NCBI GenBank assembly: GCA_903832625.1
Contig: CAILCI010000065.1
Location: 124,001 to 188,000 of the forward strand
Reading direction: 5' to 3'
DNA from: an uncultured Burkholderiales bacterium
GTDB lineage: Bacteria > Pseudomonadota > Gammaproteobacteria > Burkholderiales > Burkholderiaceae_C
Length of the DNA: 64,000 nucleotides
The first letter of the stretch is position 1. Each line of letters starts with the position of its first letter. Both the position numbers and the translations under genes were made by a program. Positions 44,964-56,000 of the stretch are shown here, piece by piece. Below the pieces are notes generated by a model, which was not told the DNA's origin, did not search any database, and worked only from the letters and a program-made list of their open reading frames with translations.

Positions 44964-45302
44964 TCAGTGGTTTTCTTTGGCGTGGTTGATGGTGTACTTG
45001 GGAATCTCGATCACCAAATTTTGCATCGCCACAATGGCTTGGCAGCCTAAGCGCGAATTGGGCTCCAAGCCCCAAGCGCGGTCGAGCAAGTCTTCCTCGG
45101 TTTCTTCCAGTTCGTTGAGCGAATTGAAGCCCTCGCGCACCACCACATGGCAGGTGGTGCAAGCGCAGCTCATGTCGCAGGCATGTTCGATGTTGATCTG
45201 GTTTTCCAGCAGCGCTTCGCAAATGCTGGTGCCCACGGGCGCATTGATTTCAGCGCCTTGGGGGCACAACTCGGCATGGGGCAAGATTTTGATGACTGGC
45301 AT
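44964..45302 (-). CDS. fdx: ISC-type [2Fe-2S] ferredoxin
   Basis: 112-aa ferredoxin that supplies electrons to the ISC machinery. Cluster cysteines lie in CDMSCACTTCHVVV (C-x5-C-x2-C counting the ligands) and in LGCQAIV. The N-terminus MPVIKILPHAELCPQG is typical of Fdx of the isc operon. The ATG follows the hscA TAA with no gap. No iscX follows; dnaQ comes next. Confidence 0.94.
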   Translation of the reverse strand: MPVIKILPHAELCPQGAEINAPVGTSICEALLENQINIEHACDMSCACTTCHVVVREGFNSLNELEETEEDLLDRAWGLEPNSRLGCQAIVAMQNLVIEIPKYTINHAKENH

Positions 45303-47159
45303 TTAAATGTTCTCGATGTTTTGACCCGCCAAGGCGTGTTGAATGCCTCGGTTCATGCGTTGCGCAGCAAAGGCTTCCGTGCCTTTGGCCAGCGCTTCGG
45401 TGGCGGCTTCTATAGCTGCTGCGTCGCTCAGGTTTTTGACGGCCAGGGTGGCGGCCAGCAGTTGTTCAATGTGCTGGCGTTGCTCGGTATTCAACAAATC
45501 GCCATCGGCGGCCAAGGCGCTTTGGGTGGCGAGCCACATGCGGTCGGCGTCCACACGGGCTTCAACCAAGGCGCGGGCTTGCATGTCTTGTTCGGCGGTA
45601 CTGAAGCTGTCTTGCAACATGTGCGCGATTTGGTCGTCGCTCAAGCCATAGCTGGGTTTGACGGTGATGCTCGCCTCCACGCCGCTGACCATCTCACGTG
45701 CGCTGACATCAAGCAAACCGTCGGCGTCTACTGTAAAAGACACCCGAATGCGCGCTGCACCTGCGGCCATCGGCGGAATGCCGCGCAACTCAAAGCGCGC
45801 CAAGCTGCGGCAGTCGGCCACCAAATCGCGTTCGCCTTGCACCACATGCAGCGCCAAAGCGGTTTGGCCGTCTTGGTAGGTGGTGAAGTCTTGCCCCATG
45901 GCCGTGGGAATGGTTTGGTTGCGCGGCACAATGCGCTCGACCAAACCGCCCATGGTTTCAATGCCCAGCGAGAGCGGAATCACGTCGAGCAACAACAACT
46001 CGCCGTCGGGGTTGTTGCCCGCCAATTGGTTGGCTTGAATGGCCGCACCCAAGGCCACCACTTCGTCGGGGTTGAGGTTGTTCAAAGGCTGGCAATCGAG
46101 CAAGTTGGCCACTGCACTTTGGATTTGCGGCATGCGGGTAGAGCCGCCGACCATCACCACGCCTTGAATGTCTTGTTTGTCCAGCTTGGCGTCGCGCAAG
46201 GCTTTGCGCACTGCGCTCAAGGTGCGTTGGGTCAGCGCAGCGGTGGCCGCGTCGAACTGAGCGCGGCTCACCTCTTGGCGCAGCAGGCCTTGGCTCAAAT
46301 TGGCTTCAAACATCGCCACCTCAGCGCCAGACAAAGCTTCTTTGCAGGCGCGTGCTGCCACCATCATGGCGGATTTGTCGGCGGGCGTGTCAACTGCGCA
46401 ACCCTTGGTGTGTTGCACCCATTGCGCCAAAGCGCGGTCGTAGTCGTCGCCGCCCAAAGCGGAATCGCCGCCGGTGGCGAGCACTTCAAACACGCCACGG
46501 CTCAAGCGCAATATTGAAATATCAAAGGTGCCACCGCCCAAGTCGTAGACGGCGTAGACGCCTTCGCTGGATTGATCGAGGCCATAGGCAATCGCCGCCG
46601 CTGTGGGTTCGTTGATGAGGCGCAGCACATTCAAGCCCGCCAACTGCGCCGCGTCTTTGGTGGCTTGGCGTTGCGCGTCGTCAAAATATGCCGGCACGGT
46701 GATGACCGCGCCATACACGTCGTCGTTGAAGGTGTCTTCGGCACGAAAACGCAAAGTCTCCAAAATTTCAGCGCTCACTTCGACCGGAGATTTTTCGCCC
46801 GCACGGGTGTGAATCGCCAACATGCCGGGCTTGTCCACCAAACTCAAAGGCAGTTGCTCGCGGTTGACGATATCCGCCACGCTGCGCCCCATGAAGCGCT
46901 TGACCGAGACCAAGGTGTTTTGCGGATCGCTGGCCTGCGCTTGCAAAGCTTCATGACCAATTTGGCGACCGCCATTGTCCAAATAGCGCACAGCAGAGGG
47001 CAAGATGACACGGCCTTGGTCATCGGGCAGGCATTCGGCCACACCATGGCGCATAGCGGCCACCAAGGAGTGGGTGGTGCCCAAGTCGATGCCCACGGCA
47101 ATGCGCCGTTGGTGCGGATCGGGAGCTTGTCCGGGTTCTGAAATTTGTAGCAACGCCAT
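45303..47159 (-). CDS. hscA: ISC chaperone HscA (Hsp70 family)
   Basis: 618-aa Hsp70-type ATPase that helps transfer clusters from IscU. Conserved parts are [53 protein letters not shown] in the ATPase domain and [15 protein letters not shown] at the start of the substrate domain. Full length. Preceded by hscB (18 bases) in the canonical order. Confidence 0.95.
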   Translation of the reverse strand: MALLQISEPGQAPDPHQRRIAVGIDLGTTHSLVAAMRHGVAECLPDDQGRVILPSAVRYLDNGGRQIGHEALQAQASDPQNTLVSVKRFMGRSVADIVNREQLPLSLVDKPGMLAIHTRAGEKSPVEVSAEILETLRFRAEDTFNDDVYGAVITVPAYFDDAQRQATKDAAQLAGLNVLRLINEPTAAAIAYGLDQSSEGVYAVYDLGGGTFDISILRLSRGVFEVLATGGDSALGGDDYDRALAQWVQHTKGCAVDTPADKSAMMVAARACKEALSGAEVAMFEANLSQGLLRQEVSRAQFDAATAALTQRTLSAVRKALRDAKLDKQDIQGVVMVGGSTRMPQIQSAVANLLDCQPLNNLNPDEVVALGAAIQANQLAGNNPDGELLLLDVIPLSLGIETMGGLVERIVPRNQTIPTAMGQDFTTYQDGQTALALHVVQGERDLVADCRSLARFELRGIPPMAAGAARIRVSFTVDADGLLDVSAREMVSGVEASITVKPSYGLSDDQIAHMLQDSFSTAEQDMQARALVEARVDADRMWLATQSALAADGDLLNTEQRQHIEQLLAATLAVKNLSDAAAIEAATEALAKGTEAFAAQRMNRGIQHALAGQNIENI

Positions 47160-47177
47160 GGCTGTTGATTGTCGCTT

Positions 47178-47726
47178 TCAATGTGCGTCGAGTTGGTCGA
47201 GGCGGTTTTCAATGTCGTGGATAAAGCGCTCGATGAACATCAGCGCCCTCACCTCTTGCGCAGCTTGTGGTAAGTCGTGCTGTTCGTCGATGCACGCAGC
47301 GCAACGTGCCAAAGCTTCGCGGTGCGCGAGTTGGACGTGTTCGTACAAGGCTTGCAGCGCGTGGGCGTCTTGCGCGTCATCCAAATCTTCACGCCATTGC
47401 ATTTGCTGCATCAAAAACGCAGCGGGCATGGCGGTATTGTTTTCGGCTTGAATCGGCGCGCCCGCCAGTTCGCACAAATATGCAGCGCGGCGCAGCGGGT
47501 CTTTGAGGCGTTGGTAGGCTTCGTTGATGCGCACCGACCACTGCATGGCCACGCGCTGCGCGGCTGTGCCTTGGGCGGCAAATTTGTCGGGGTGTGCTTG
47601 CCGCTGCAAGTCTTTCCAACGCGTATCGAGCATGGCGCGTTCTTGCGCGAACTGCTGAGGCACATCGAACAAGACAAAATCGTTGACGGACAACTGCGCC
47701 GACAGCGGAAGGTCTGTAGCCGTCAC
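47178..47726 (-). CDS. hscB: ISC co-chaperone HscB
   Basis: 182-aa J-domain protein. The J domain (about 15-80) carries HPDK in LQRQAHPDKFAAQG and INEAYQRLKDPLRRAAYLCEL. The C-terminal helical domain (about 95-175) binds IscU. It stimulates HscA. The start lies 15 bases after the iscA stop. One of the expected seven isc operon members. Confidence 0.94.
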   Translation of the reverse strand: MTATDLPLSAQLSVNDFVLFDVPQQFAQERAMLDTRWKDLQRQAHPDKFAAQGTAAQRVAMQWSVRINEAYQRLKDPLRRAAYLCELAGAPIQAENNTAMPAAFLMQQMQWREDLDDAQDAHALQALYEHVQLAHREALARCAACIDEQHDLPQAAQEVRALMFIERFIHDIENRLDQLDAH

Positions 47727-47741
47727 GTCAGAGCACCCACG

Positions 47742-48065
47742 TCAGATGCGAAAGGACTCGCCGCAACCGCAACGATCACGCTCGTTCGGATTGAGAAACT
47801 TGAAGCCCTCGTTCAAGCCTTCGCGCACAAAATCGAGTTGCGTGCCGTCGATGTAGGCCAAGCTTTTGGGATCGACCAAGACTTTGACGCCGTGGTCTTC
47901 AAACACCACATCTTCGGGTGCGGACTCATCCACATATTCGAGTTTGTAGGCCAAGCCTGAGCAGCCCGTGGTTTTTACGCCCAAGCGCACGCCCACGCCT
48001 TTGCCGCGTTTGCTCAAGTAGCGCGTGACGTGACGTGCCGCAGCTTCTGTCAAAGTGACTGCCAT
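47742..48065 (-). CDS. iscA: Iron-sulfur carrier IscA
   Basis: 107-aa A-type Fe-S carrier. The three ligand cysteines are visible in [13 protein letters not shown] and the C-terminal CGCGESFRI. Starts [13 protein letters not shown], typical of IscA. Between iscU (30 bases) and hscB (15 bases). Confidence 0.95.
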   Translation of the reverse strand: MAVTLTEAAARHVTRYLSKRGKGVGVRLGVKTTGCSGLAYKLEYVDESAPEDVVFEDHGVKVLVDPKSLAYIDGTQLDFVREGLNEGFKFLNPNERDRCGCGESFRI

Positions 48066-48095
48066 GTTGTTCTCTTGGTGATGAAGCGTTGCGCC

Positions 48096-48482
48096 TTAGG
48101 CGGCGTGTTTCTTTTTGTAGTCGTCCACAGCGGCCTTGATGGCGTCTTCGGCCAAGATGGAGCAATGGATTTTGACGGGCGGCAGCGCCAGCTCTTGCGC
48201 AATTTCGCTGTTTTTCAACGCAGCGGCCTGGTCCAAAGTTTTGCCTTTGACCCATTCGGTGACGAGTGAGGACGATGCAATGGCCGAGCCGCAACCGTAG
48301 GTTTTGAAACGTGCGTCTTCGATCACGCCGGTGACGGGGTTGACCTTGATTTGCAACTTCATCACGTCGCCGCAGGCGGGCGCGCCCACCATGCCCGTGC
48401 CCACTGAATCGTCGCCCTTGTCAAAAGTGCCGACGTTGCGGGGGTTTTCGTAATGGTCGATGACTTTTTCGCTGTATGCCAT
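48096..48482 (-). CDS. iscU: Iron-sulfur scaffold IscU
   Basis: 128-aa scaffold on which [2Fe-2S] and [4Fe-4S] clusters are built. All key residues are present: Cys in GAPACGDVMKLQIK, Cys in TYGCGSAIASSS, the HscA-binding LPPVK followed by IHCS with the third Cys, and the Asp in the DDSVGTG N-terminal loop region. Full length. Confidence 0.96.
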   Translation of the reverse strand: MAYSEKVIDHYENPRNVGTFDKGDDSVGTGMVGAPACGDVMKLQIKVNPVTGVIEDARFKTYGCGSAIASSSLVTEWVKGKTLDQAAALKNSEIAQELALPPVKIHCSILAEDAIKAAVDDYKKKHAA

Positions 48483-48503
48483 GTTGAACTCCAGTTCTTG
48501 AAT

Positions 48504-49718
48504 TTAGTGCGCAGCCCATTGGATGGTGCTGATGTCGATGCCTTCTTTGTACATGTCCCACAGAGGGCTCAAGTCACGCAGTTTGGCGACGTTTTCGCGA
48601 ATGGTGGCAATCGCGTAGTCGATTTCTTCTTCGGTGGTGAAGCGACCAATCGTCATGCGCAAGCTGCTGTGCGCCAACTCGTCGCTGCGACCCAAGGCGC
48701 GCAACACATAGCTGGGCTCCAAGCTGGCCGATGTGCAGGCCGAGCCCGACGACACAGCCAAACCTTTGATGCCCATGATGAGCGACTCGCCCTCGACATA
48801 GTTGAAGCTGATGTTGAGGTTGTGCGGCACGCGGTGCTCTAAGTTGCCGTTGACAAACACCTGTTCGATGTCTTTCAAGCCGTTGAGCAAGCGCTGTTGC
48901 AAAGCCTTGGTTTTCGCCAAGTCTTGCGCCATTTCCAATTTCGCCAAGCGGAAGGCTTCGCCCATGCCCACGCATTGGTGTGTGGGCAAAGTGCCGCTGC
49001 GCATGCCGCGCTCGTGACCGCCGCCGTGCATTTGGGCTTCCAAGCGAATGCGCGGTTTACGGCGCACATACAAAGCGCCAATGCCTTTGGGGCCATAGGT
49101 TTTGTGCGAGGCCAAGCTCATCAAATCGACGGGTAAGGTGGTCAAGTCGATGGCGACTTTGCCTGTGGCTTGCGCGGCATCCACATGAAAAATAATGCCC
49201 TTTTCGCGGCACATGGCGCCAATGCCGGCGATGTCTTGAATCACGCCAATTTCGTTGTTCACAAACATGACGCTGATCAAAATGGTGTCAGGGCGAATGG
49301 CGGCTTTGAGCGCGTCCATGCTCAACATGCCGTCTTCTTGCACATCGAGGTAAGTGACTTCAAAGCCTTGGCGCTCCAACTCGCGCATGGTGTCGAGCAC
49401 GGCTTTGTGCTCGGTCTTGACCGTGATGAGGTGCTTGCCTTTGGATTGGTAGAAATGCGCCGCACCTTTGATGGCGAGGTTGTTGGACTCGGTGGCACCC
49501 GATGTCCAAACAATTTCACGCGGATCTGCGCCGATCAACTCGGCCACGTCCACGCGGGCTTTTTCGACAGCGGCTTCAGCTTCCCAGCCCCAAGCGTGGC
49601 TGCGCGAAGCGGGGTTGCCGTGGTGCTCGCGCAACCAAGGAATCATGGCGTCAACCACGCGGGGGTCAACAGGATTGGTGGCGCCGTAATCGAGGTAAAT
49701 AGGGAAATGAGGTGTCAT
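48504..49718 (-). CDS. iscS: Cysteine desulfurase IscS
   Basis: 404-aa PLP enzyme that takes sulfur from cysteine for cluster and thionucleoside synthesis. The PLP lysine is in [16 protein letters not shown], the substrate-binding region starts [15 protein letters not shown], and the mobile catalytic Cys is in [20 protein letters not shown] 49718 is preferred over a longer frame because it matches the family N-terminus. 19 bases after iscR. Confidence 0.96.
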   Translation of the reverse strand: MTPHFPIYLDYGATNPVDPRVVDAMIPWLREHHGNPASRSHAWGWEAEAAVEKARVDVAELIGADPREIVWTSGATESNNLAIKGAAHFYQSKGKHLITVKTEHKAVLDTMRELERQGFEVTYLDVQEDGMLSMDALKAAIRPDTILISVMFVNNEIGVIQDIAGIGAMCREKGIIFHVDAAQATGKVAIDLTTLPVDLMSLASHKTYGPKGIGALYVRRKPRIRLEAQMHGGGHERGMRSGTLPTHQCVGMGEAFRLAKLEMAQDLAKTKALQQRLLNGLKDIEQVFVNGNLEHRVPHNLNISFNYVEGESLIMGIKGLAVSSGSACTSASLEPSYVLRALGRSDELAHSSLRMTIGRFTTEEEIDYAIATIRENVAKLRDLSPLWDMYKEGIDISTIQWAAH

Positions 49719-49737
49719 ACAAATCCGATGTGAAGGG

Positions 49738-50274
49738 TTAATTTTTGGCAAAGGCGTTGCCCAAGGCAAACACCGAATTGGGCGCATTCACGCGGATGGG
49801 CTTGACCACCGGCATAGGAGAAATGGCACGTTTGAGCGTGGGTTTGTTTTCAATTTCCACGCCTTTGGCAATTTGGTCGTCCACCAGTTTTTGCAGGTTG
49901 ACGGAATCCAAAAACTCGACCATGCGTTGGTTGAGATTGGCCCACAACTCGTGGGTCATGCAGCGGCCTGTTTCGCCCAGACAGTTTTCTTTGCCACCGC
50001 AGTGGGTGGCGTCGATGGGTTCATCCACCGATAAAATGATATCGGCCACAGTGATATCTGCAGCCTTGCGACCCAAGGAATACCCGCCGCCTGGGCCTCG
50101 GGTGGATTCGACCAAATCGTGGCGACGCAGCTTGCCAAAAAGCTGCTCTAGATAAGACAAAGAAATTTGTTGGCGCTGGCTGATGGCTGCCAAAGTCACA
50201 GGGCCATTGTTTTGGCGCAAGGCCAAATCGATCATGGCGGTGACTGCAAAACGGCCTTTGGTGGTAAGACGCAT
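49738..50274 (-). CDS. iscR: Fe-S cluster regulator IscR
   Basis: 178-aa Rrf2-family repressor. A winged helix ([19 protein letters not shown], then [18 protein letters not shown]) is followed by the cluster ligands C92, C98, C105 and H108. The spacing between the second and third Cys is one residue longer than in E. coli. Holo-IscR represses the isc operon when clusters are plentiful. ATG 50274 follows AAGGA. A type 1 IscR site lies 25 bases upstream. Confidence 0.95.
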   Translation of the reverse strand: MRLTTKGRFAVTAMIDLALRQNNGPVTLAAISQRQQISLSYLEQLFGKLRRHDLVESTRGPGGGYSLGRKAADITVADIILSVDEPIDATHCGGKENCLGETGRCMTHELWANLNQRMVEFLDSVNLQKLVDDQIAKGVEIENKPTLKRAISPMPVVKPIRVNAPNSVFALGNAFAKN

Positions 50275-50298
50275 GGCAAGTTCCTTCTGTGGTGGGGC

Positions 50299-50323
50299 TT
50301 TGTCGACTATTTGAGTCAAGTAT
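50299..50323 (-). promoter_or_regulatory. Type 1 IscR operator upstream of iscR
   Basis: On the minus strand this 25-base stretch reads ATACTTGACTC, then AAAT, then AGTCGACAAA. It agrees closely with the type 1 IscR consensus (ATA..Y.GACT-N5-AGTC). It overlaps a TATACT that could be the -10 box. Placement supports autoregulation of the isc operon. Confidence 0.75.
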
Positions 50324-50341
50324 AGCAGAAGCCCGAACGAT

Positions 50342-52453
50342 TTAGTGGGGTATAGGGTCTTTCGCCGTCCCACCAAACACCTGCGCCCGCAGTTGCGACA
50401 ACTGGTCTCGCACCCTTGCCGCGTTCTCAAATTCGAGGTTGCGGGCGTGTTCCATCATGAGTTTTTCTAAGCGCTTGATCTCTTTGGCCACGTCGCGCTC
50501 GCTCATGTCTTCCATTTTGGCGCGTTGAATTTCGCGGTCTTGGGCTTCTTTGCCGGCTTTTTCGCTGTACACGCCGTCGATCAAATCGCGCACTTGTTTG
50601 AACACACCGCGTGGCGTGATGCCCTGCGCTTCGTTGTGGGCAATTTGCTTGGTGCGGCGGCGTTCGGTCTCGCCGATGGCTTTTTTCATCGACTCGGTCA
50701 TGCGGTCGGCATACAAAATGGCTTTGCCATTGATGTTGCGCGCTGCGCGGCCAATGGTTTGAATCAGGCTGCGCTCGGAGCGCAAAAAGCCTTCTTTGTC
50801 GGCATCCAAAATGGCGACCAGCGAGACTTCAGGCAAATCAATGCCCTCGCGCAGCAAGTTGATGCCCACCAGCACGTCAAACGTGCCCAAGCGCAAATCG
50901 CGCAGAATTTCAACCCGCTCCACCGTGTCCACATCGCTGTGGATGTAGCGCACTTTGACGCCGTTGTCGGTGAGGTAATCGGTCAACTGCTCGGCCATGC
51001 GTTTGGTCAGGGTGGTGATGAGCACGCGCTCGTTTTTCTCGACCCGAATGCGAATTTCTTGCAACACATCGTCCACCTGGTGCGTTGCGGGACGCACCTC
51101 GACTTCAGGATCGACCAAGCCTGTGGGGCGCACCAATTGCTCGACGACTCGGCCTGCATGGGTTTTTTCGTACTCGGCAGGCGTGGCCGAGACGAACACC
51201 ACTTGGCGCATGCGTTTTTCGAATTCTTCAAGCTTCAAGGGCCGGTTGTCCAAGGCGCTGGGCAAGCGAAAACCGTATTCGACCAAAGTGGTTTTGCGGG
51301 CGCGGTCACCGTTGTACATGCCACCCAATTGACCAATCATGACGTGGCTTTCATCCAAGAACATGAGGGCGTCTTTGGGCATGTAATCGGTCAGCGTGCT
51401 GGGCGGGTCGCCCGGTTCTGCGCCAGACAAATGGCGGGTGTAGTTTTCAATGCCTTTGCAGTGGCCGACTTCTGAGAGCATTTCCAAGTCAAAGCGGGTG
51501 CGTTGCTCCAAGCGCTGGGCTTCGACCAATTTGTTCATGCCGACCAGCTCCTTCAAGCGCGAGGCCAGCTCAACTTTGATGGTCTCCACCGCCGCCAACA
51601 CGCGCTCGCGCGGGGTGACGTAATGGCTAGACGGATAAATGGTGAAACGCGGAATCTTTTGTCGAATCCGCCCTGTGAGCGGGTCAAACAATTGCAGGCT
51701 GTCGATCTCGTCGTCAAACAGCTCGATGCGCACGGCCAGCTCGGAGTGCTCGGCGGGAAACACATCGATGGTGTCACCGCGCACGCGGAATTTGCCACGG
51801 GTGAAGTCTTGGTCGTTGCGCTCGTACTGCATGCGCACCAGTTGCGCGATGGCGTCGCGCTGGCCGACTTTGTCGCCCGCGCGCAGCGTCATGATCATTT
51901 GGTGATAACTCTCGGGCTCGCCAATGCCGTAAATGGCCGAAACGGTGGCCACCACAATCACATCGCGGCGCTCCAAAATGCTTTTGGTGCAGCTCAGGCG
52001 CATTTGCTCAATGTGCTCGTTGATGGCGCTGTCTTTTTCGATGAACAAATCGCGCTGAGGCACATAGGCTTCGGGCTGGTAATAGTCGTAGTAGCTGACG
52101 AAATACTCCACCGCGTTGTTGGGAAAGAACTCGCGAAACTCGCTGTAGAGCTGCGCGGCCAAGGTTTTGTTGGGCGCAAAAATAATGGCGGGTCGGCCCA
52201 TGCGAGCAATCACATTGGCCATGGTGAAAGTTTTACCCGAGCCCGTCACGCCCAGCAGGGTTTGGAACACTTCGCCGTCTTGAATGCCCTCAATCAATCC
52301 CTCAATGGCCGTGGGCTGATCGCCCGCTGGCGGGTAGGGCTGGTAGAGCTCAAACGGCGAGCCCGGATAGCGCGCCAGCAAACCCGGCGCGGGTAAATTC
52401 GACGCCATGCCTTCTGGCGAGGCTTGGGTTTCTTGCATCACGGATTCGGTCAT
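50342..52453 (-). CDS. uvrB: Excinuclease ABC subunit UvrB
   Basis: 703 aa from ATG 52453. Nucleotide excision repair helicase-like subunit: Walker [11 protein letters not shown], the beta-hairpin with [12 protein letters not shown], the DEAD-type DESHV, helicase motif [12 protein letters not shown], and a C-terminal UVR domain (about 655-690). The in-frame extension back to 52624 overlaps the apbE gene and lacks similarity. A nearer ATG at 52438 is also possible. Its stop lies 19 bases before the IscR operator. Confidence 0.94.
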   Translation of the reverse strand: MTESVMQETQASPEGMASNLPAPGLLARYPGSPFELYQPYPPAGDQPTAIEGLIEGIQDGEVFQTLLGVTGSGKTFTMANVIARMGRPAIIFAPNKTLAAQLYSEFREFFPNNAVEYFVSYYDYYQPEAYVPQRDLFIEKDSAINEHIEQMRLSCTKSILERRDVIVVATVSAIYGIGEPESYHQMIMTLRAGDKVGQRDAIAQLVRMQYERNDQDFTRGKFRVRGDTIDVFPAEHSELAVRIELFDDEIDSLQLFDPLTGRIRQKIPRFTIYPSSHYVTPRERVLAAVETIKVELASRLKELVGMNKLVEAQRLEQRTRFDLEMLSEVGHCKGIENYTRHLSGAEPGDPPSTLTDYMPKDALMFLDESHVMIGQLGGMYNGDRARKTTLVEYGFRLPSALDNRPLKLEEFEKRMRQVVFVSATPAEYEKTHAGRVVEQLVRPTGLVDPEVEVRPATHQVDDVLQEIRIRVEKNERVLITTLTKRMAEQLTDYLTDNGVKVRYIHSDVDTVERVEILRDLRLGTFDVLVGINLLREGIDLPEVSLVAILDADKEGFLRSERSLIQTIGRAARNINGKAILYADRMTESMKKAIGETERRRTKQIAHNEAQGITPRGVFKQVRDLIDGVYSEKAGKEAQDREIQRAKMEDMSERDVAKEIKRLEKLMMEHARNLEFENAARVRDQLSQLRAQVFGGTAKDPIPH

Positions 52454-52514
52454 AGCTTGGGTGTTTCCTAGCGCTACCAACGGCGCAACCCAACATTGTC
52501 GCGCAATGGCTGGC

Positions 52515-53675
52515 TCAGGCCAATAACCGCAGGCCGGGGCTGTGAATCCACTGGCCTTTTTTGCTTTGCAGCAGCACATCCACGCCCCAAGCTTTCGCAG
52601 CGGGCATGACTTGCTCGGGTGCAAGCATGAAAAACACTTTGGTCAACCCATCGGCCAAGGCGCAGCTGGGCGCGAGCACTGTCACGCTCGCCCAATGCGT
52701 GGGCGAAAAGCCGGTGTGCGGATTCAAAATGTGATGAAAACGCTGATCCGCACTAAAGCTGGTGTGCGCTTGCGACGACGTGGCTACCGCGCGTCCATCG
52801 GCCAGCAGCACGGGCGCGGGCATGGTGCTGGCCGAATTCGTGACCGCCGATTCCACAGCCAAATGCCACGCGCCTTGTGGGCTGTCGCCCAGCATGGTGG
52901 TCTCGCCCGTGTCAAGCAAGGCATGCGCAATGCCGTGGCTTTGCAACACCGCCTTGACTTTGTCGCTGGCATAGCCTTGCGCAATGCCGTTGAGTGAGAG
53001 CGCCATGCCCGGCTGCAATTGCACGCGCTGCGGGCTGAGTTGTAGGCCGCGCCAGTTGACGTGTGCGCGGGCTTTTGTCAGGTCTGCCAGAAAACCAGCA
53101 GACAGTTGGGCAGAGCGCTGGTGCGCACCCAGCGCCGCCAAGGGCGTGATTTGCGAAGCTGCCTTAGCTTGAGCTTGCCCCATGTTTTGTTGTTGTGCCC
53201 AATCTGCCCATAAGCGCCACAGCGGCTGCATGCTCACATCAAACGCGCCTTGGCTGCGCTCAGACAGATGTTGCGACAGCGCCAACACGCGGTAGAAATC
53301 GGGCGGCACAGCACTCACCACGCCTTCACGGTTCAAGCGTTGCAACAGGCTTTGCGCATCAAACAAGCTCATGAGGTGTTCAACCTCGCGCAGCGCTTGT
53401 ACCGCGTCGCTCAGCGCCAATTGCAGACGCGACTCACGGGTGTGTGCAGCGCGCAGCCACAAGGTCGTGCCAAAGCCTTGGATGATTTTTTCGCGCCAAA
53501 TCAAGCGGTCTTGCAGGCGAGTCAGCGTGCTGCTGGAAGCACCTTGGGGAACACCTTGGGAAGCGCCTATTTGCGCTGCCTGCCAAGCGCCTAAATACGC
53601 TGCCTGCGAGGCAAGGCCTGCGCCCAGAGCACCCAGCCCCAGGCTCATGCGCAAAAATTGTCTGCGCTGTTGCAT
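52515..53675 (-). CDS. apbE: FAD:protein FMN transferase (ApbE/NosX-like)
   Basis: 386 aa. The N-terminus [20 protein letters not shown] is Tat-like, so the enzyme is exported. ApbE motifs follow: [57 protein letters not shown], and the C-terminal [10 protein letters not shown]. It covalently attaches FMN to Thr or Ser of target proteins; the obvious target is the FMN domain of the NosR-like protein encoded directly upstream (TGATG coupling). Confidence 0.9.
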   Translation of the reverse strand: MQQRRQFLRMSLGLGALGAGLASQAAYLGAWQAAQIGASQGVPQGASSSTLTRLQDRLIWREKIIQGFGTTLWLRAAHTRESRLQLALSDAVQALREVEHLMSLFDAQSLLQRLNREGVVSAVPPDFYRVLALSQHLSERSQGAFDVSMQPLWRLWADWAQQQNMGQAQAKAASQITPLAALGAHQRSAQLSAGFLADLTKARAHVNWRGLQLSPQRVQLQPGMALSLNGIAQGYASDKVKAVLQSHGIAHALLDTGETTMLGDSPQGAWHLAVESAVTNSASTMPAPVLLADGRAVATSSQAHTSFSADQRFHHILNPHTGFSPTHWASVTVLAPSCALADGLTKVFFMLAPEQVMPAAKAWGVDVLLQSKKGQWIHSPGLRLLA

Positions 53676-55870
53676 CACACGCCCTCCTCACTCAGCAAAC
53701 GAATGGGCACGACACGGCCTTTGCGGGTTTGAATCAAAGGCAAACAGTGTTGGTCGCTTTGGTGGATTTCCACGCACTCCAAGCACTGGAAGCATTCGGC
53801 GTAATCGACCTCGCCGCTGGGCGCAATGGCTTGGTAATCGCACCGATGGCGGCAAGTTTGGCAAGGCGTGCCGCATTCGGCACGACGCGCAATCCAACCC
53901 CAGCGTTGCAACACATTCAAGCCCGCCAGCGCTGCGCCCAAGGGGCAGATGTAGCGGCAATAACCGCGATACACCACAACGCTCAAAGTCAAGCAAACCA
54001 TCGCCCACAACACAAACGGCCAGTCACGCACAAAGTACAGGCTGATGGCGGTTTTGAACGGCTCCACCTCGGGGACGAGTTCTAACCATGTGTGGTTCAT
54101 CGCCCATTCCGGCCACAGCGATCCGACCAAGGCCGAGCCCAACACCAGCGCCAGCACTGCGTATTTGAGCCATTTCAAACGCGCATCCAAGCGGGTTTTC
54201 AGTCGCTTGTGTTGCCAACCCAAGAACTTAGCGGCGTCGCTCAGCAGCTCTTGCAAAGCGCCAAAGGGACACAGCCAACCGCAAAACGTGCCGCGCCCCC
54301 AGACCAGCAAAGTCATGCCCACATAAAGCCACAACAGCACCGTCATTGGGTCGCCCAAGAAAAAGCCCAAGCCATCGCCCGCGAGCAACGCTTCCAGCGC
54401 TGCGGTGAGGTTGACAATGCTCAACTGCCCTTGCGCCATCCAGCCAATAAACACCACGGTAAACACCAAATACGCGCGTCTGAAAAGCGCCAACCGACGC
54501 GGCTTGGCGCTGAGCCACGTTTGTTGCGCCAACCCAAGCGTGAGCACAGCCAAGCCCAGCAGCAACACCGCAATTTCAAGCGCTCGGTCTTGCCAAGCAG
54601 CAGCCCATGGCTGGTCAATCCATTGCGACAAAGCTGAGCGCCAGCCGACAAATTTGTAGGGCAGCGCAAATTCGTTCAGCACCACGCTTTGCGGAAACGG
54701 GCCAAAGCGGCGGCCATATTTGAGGCTCAACTCAAAGGGTTTGGACAAGTCCAGCGGCGTGGCCTCGTCAACGATCAAAAAATGCGCCGTCACTTGTTCA
54801 GGGTAGTTGGGCATGGCGATTTTTTTGTCATACGCCATGCGTCGCAGGCTGAGTTCTTTGCCATCTTGGCGCAGCACAAACGGCATGTCCAAGCTCAGAC
54901 GTTGACGCTCGTAGGCCATTTTGTACAAAGGCCCCGATTCGCCCACCCACAAGGCTTGGCCTTGCCGACGGTTGGCGCTGAGCAAACGCCAGCCCTCCTC
55001 GTCCAACAAATTGCGCCCCACGATGGGCAAGCTCACCAAAGCCACATGCAGACGCAGCGCGATTTCGTCGGGCTGCGAGGCCGCCAGCGGATCATTGCCT
55101 GCGGCGCGGGTATTGGCAAAAGCGGCTTCAATTTGTCCACGCGTGAATTGCGTTTCCTCCACCATGTGGCGGCTCAGAAGCTGCTCCCAATCGAGGCTGC
55201 GCACAGTCGCGTCGTTGGCGTCTGCGCCCGCCACCAAACCGTCTGCGCCCATGTCGTGTCCGGTTTGCAATGCGTGCGCATGGGCACGCGCCACAGCGAG
55301 CGCCGATTGAACCAAAGAATTGTTGATCGCCTTGACGCTGACTGTGCCGCCTTGCACGCCGTGCAAGGCGGCGTCGGTGTCGGTGATGCGCGTTTTGGCG
55401 TGGTAGTCGTAAATTTGAATATTGTGCTGGGGCGTGATGCCTGGGTACTGCTGGGCGAAGGCTTCTAGTAGGGCCGTGCCTTTTTCGGAGCGAAACAAAG
55501 GCTCTTTGTGGTCGAGCAAATGCACCGTCAAAAATCGGCCTTCAGGCGTGATGGCAACCAACAAATTGAGAGGCTTGCCCGAAAAGCCTCGGGTGGGCTC
55601 AAAGTCAATCGACTCAAACACATAGCCCAACAGCTCAGGCTTTGTGCCGTCTTGGCTGTCTTTGGCATAAATGGGCCACAGCGGCAAACCCGCATTGCGT
55701 TCGCCCACGCGCAACTCACCGCCCAACACATCCGTTATTTGCGCCTGCGTCAAAGAAACTGCCCCAGCAGGCGCTGCGCCCCAAAAAACCGCCCCACAGA
55801 GCAAGGCTGCGCAGAAGCTTTGACGTAAAAAAGCAATCACGTGGGGCACGGCAATTCTCGATTCAAGCAT
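53675..55870 (-). CDS. NosR/NirI-like FMN and Fe-S membrane protein
   Basis: 731 aa: a signal region (about 12-37), a periplasmic FMN-binding domain (about 80-190) with a likely flavinylation motif GGTVSV at 174-179, then a periplasmic region to about 430. Five or six membrane helices follow, with CxxxCP motifs on the loops (FCGWLCPFGA, YCRYICPLGA). The C-terminal ferredoxin-like end is CGTPCQTCRHRCDY and CFQCLECVE. The family moves electrons across the membrane; classical NosR serves N2O reductase, but no nosZ, nosD or nosF lies nearby. An alternative role with the quinoprotein or another periplasmic reductase is open. Confidence 0.88.
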   Translation of the reverse strand: MLESRIAVPHVIAFLRQSFCAALLCGAVFWGAAPAGAVSLTQAQITDVLGGELRVGERNAGLPLWPIYAKDSQDGTKPELLGYVFESIDFEPTRGFSGKPLNLLVAITPEGRFLTVHLLDHKEPLFRSEKGTALLEAFAQQYPGITPQHNIQIYDYHAKTRITDTDAALHGVQGGTVSVKAINNSLVQSALAVARAHAHALQTGHDMGADGLVAGADANDATVRSLDWEQLLSRHMVEETQFTRGQIEAAFANTRAAGNDPLAASQPDEIALRLHVALVSLPIVGRNLLDEEGWRLLSANRRQGQALWVGESGPLYKMAYERQRLSLDMPFVLRQDGKELSLRRMAYDKKIAMPNYPEQVTAHFLIVDEATPLDLSKPFELSLKYGRRFGPFPQSVVLNEFALPYKFVGWRSALSQWIDQPWAAAWQDRALEIAVLLLGLAVLTLGLAQQTWLSAKPRRLALFRRAYLVFTVVFIGWMAQGQLSIVNLTAALEALLAGDGLGFFLGDPMTVLLWLYVGMTLLVWGRGTFCGWLCPFGALQELLSDAAKFLGWQHKRLKTRLDARLKWLKYAVLALVLGSALVGSLWPEWAMNHTWLELVPEVEPFKTAISLYFVRDWPFVLWAMVCLTLSVVVYRGYCRYICPLGAALAGLNVLQRWGWIARRAECGTPCQTCRHRCDYQAIAPSGEVDYAECFQCLECVEIHQSDQHCLPLIQTRKGRVVPIRLLSEEGV

Positions 55871-56000
55871 TGATTGCTTTCATCCTAGTAGTGCACTTTG
55901 CAAGATTTAATCTGACCCACCCCATGATTACCCTGATTTGCCAGCCCAAATAGTTAAAATATGAGACTTTTTGCAAAACCTCGAAATTAGGACGAAGCTC

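Noticed and set aside
45147-46517. 456-codon plus-strand open frame opposite hscA, fdx and dnaQ
   Set aside because: Composition is typical of antisense frames in GC-rich genes, and it crosses three real genes of the isc operon.
52454-52624. Longer UvrB starting at 52624
   Set aside because: The extension overlaps the apbE coding region, is Cys/Trp-rich and does not resemble UvrB N-termini.
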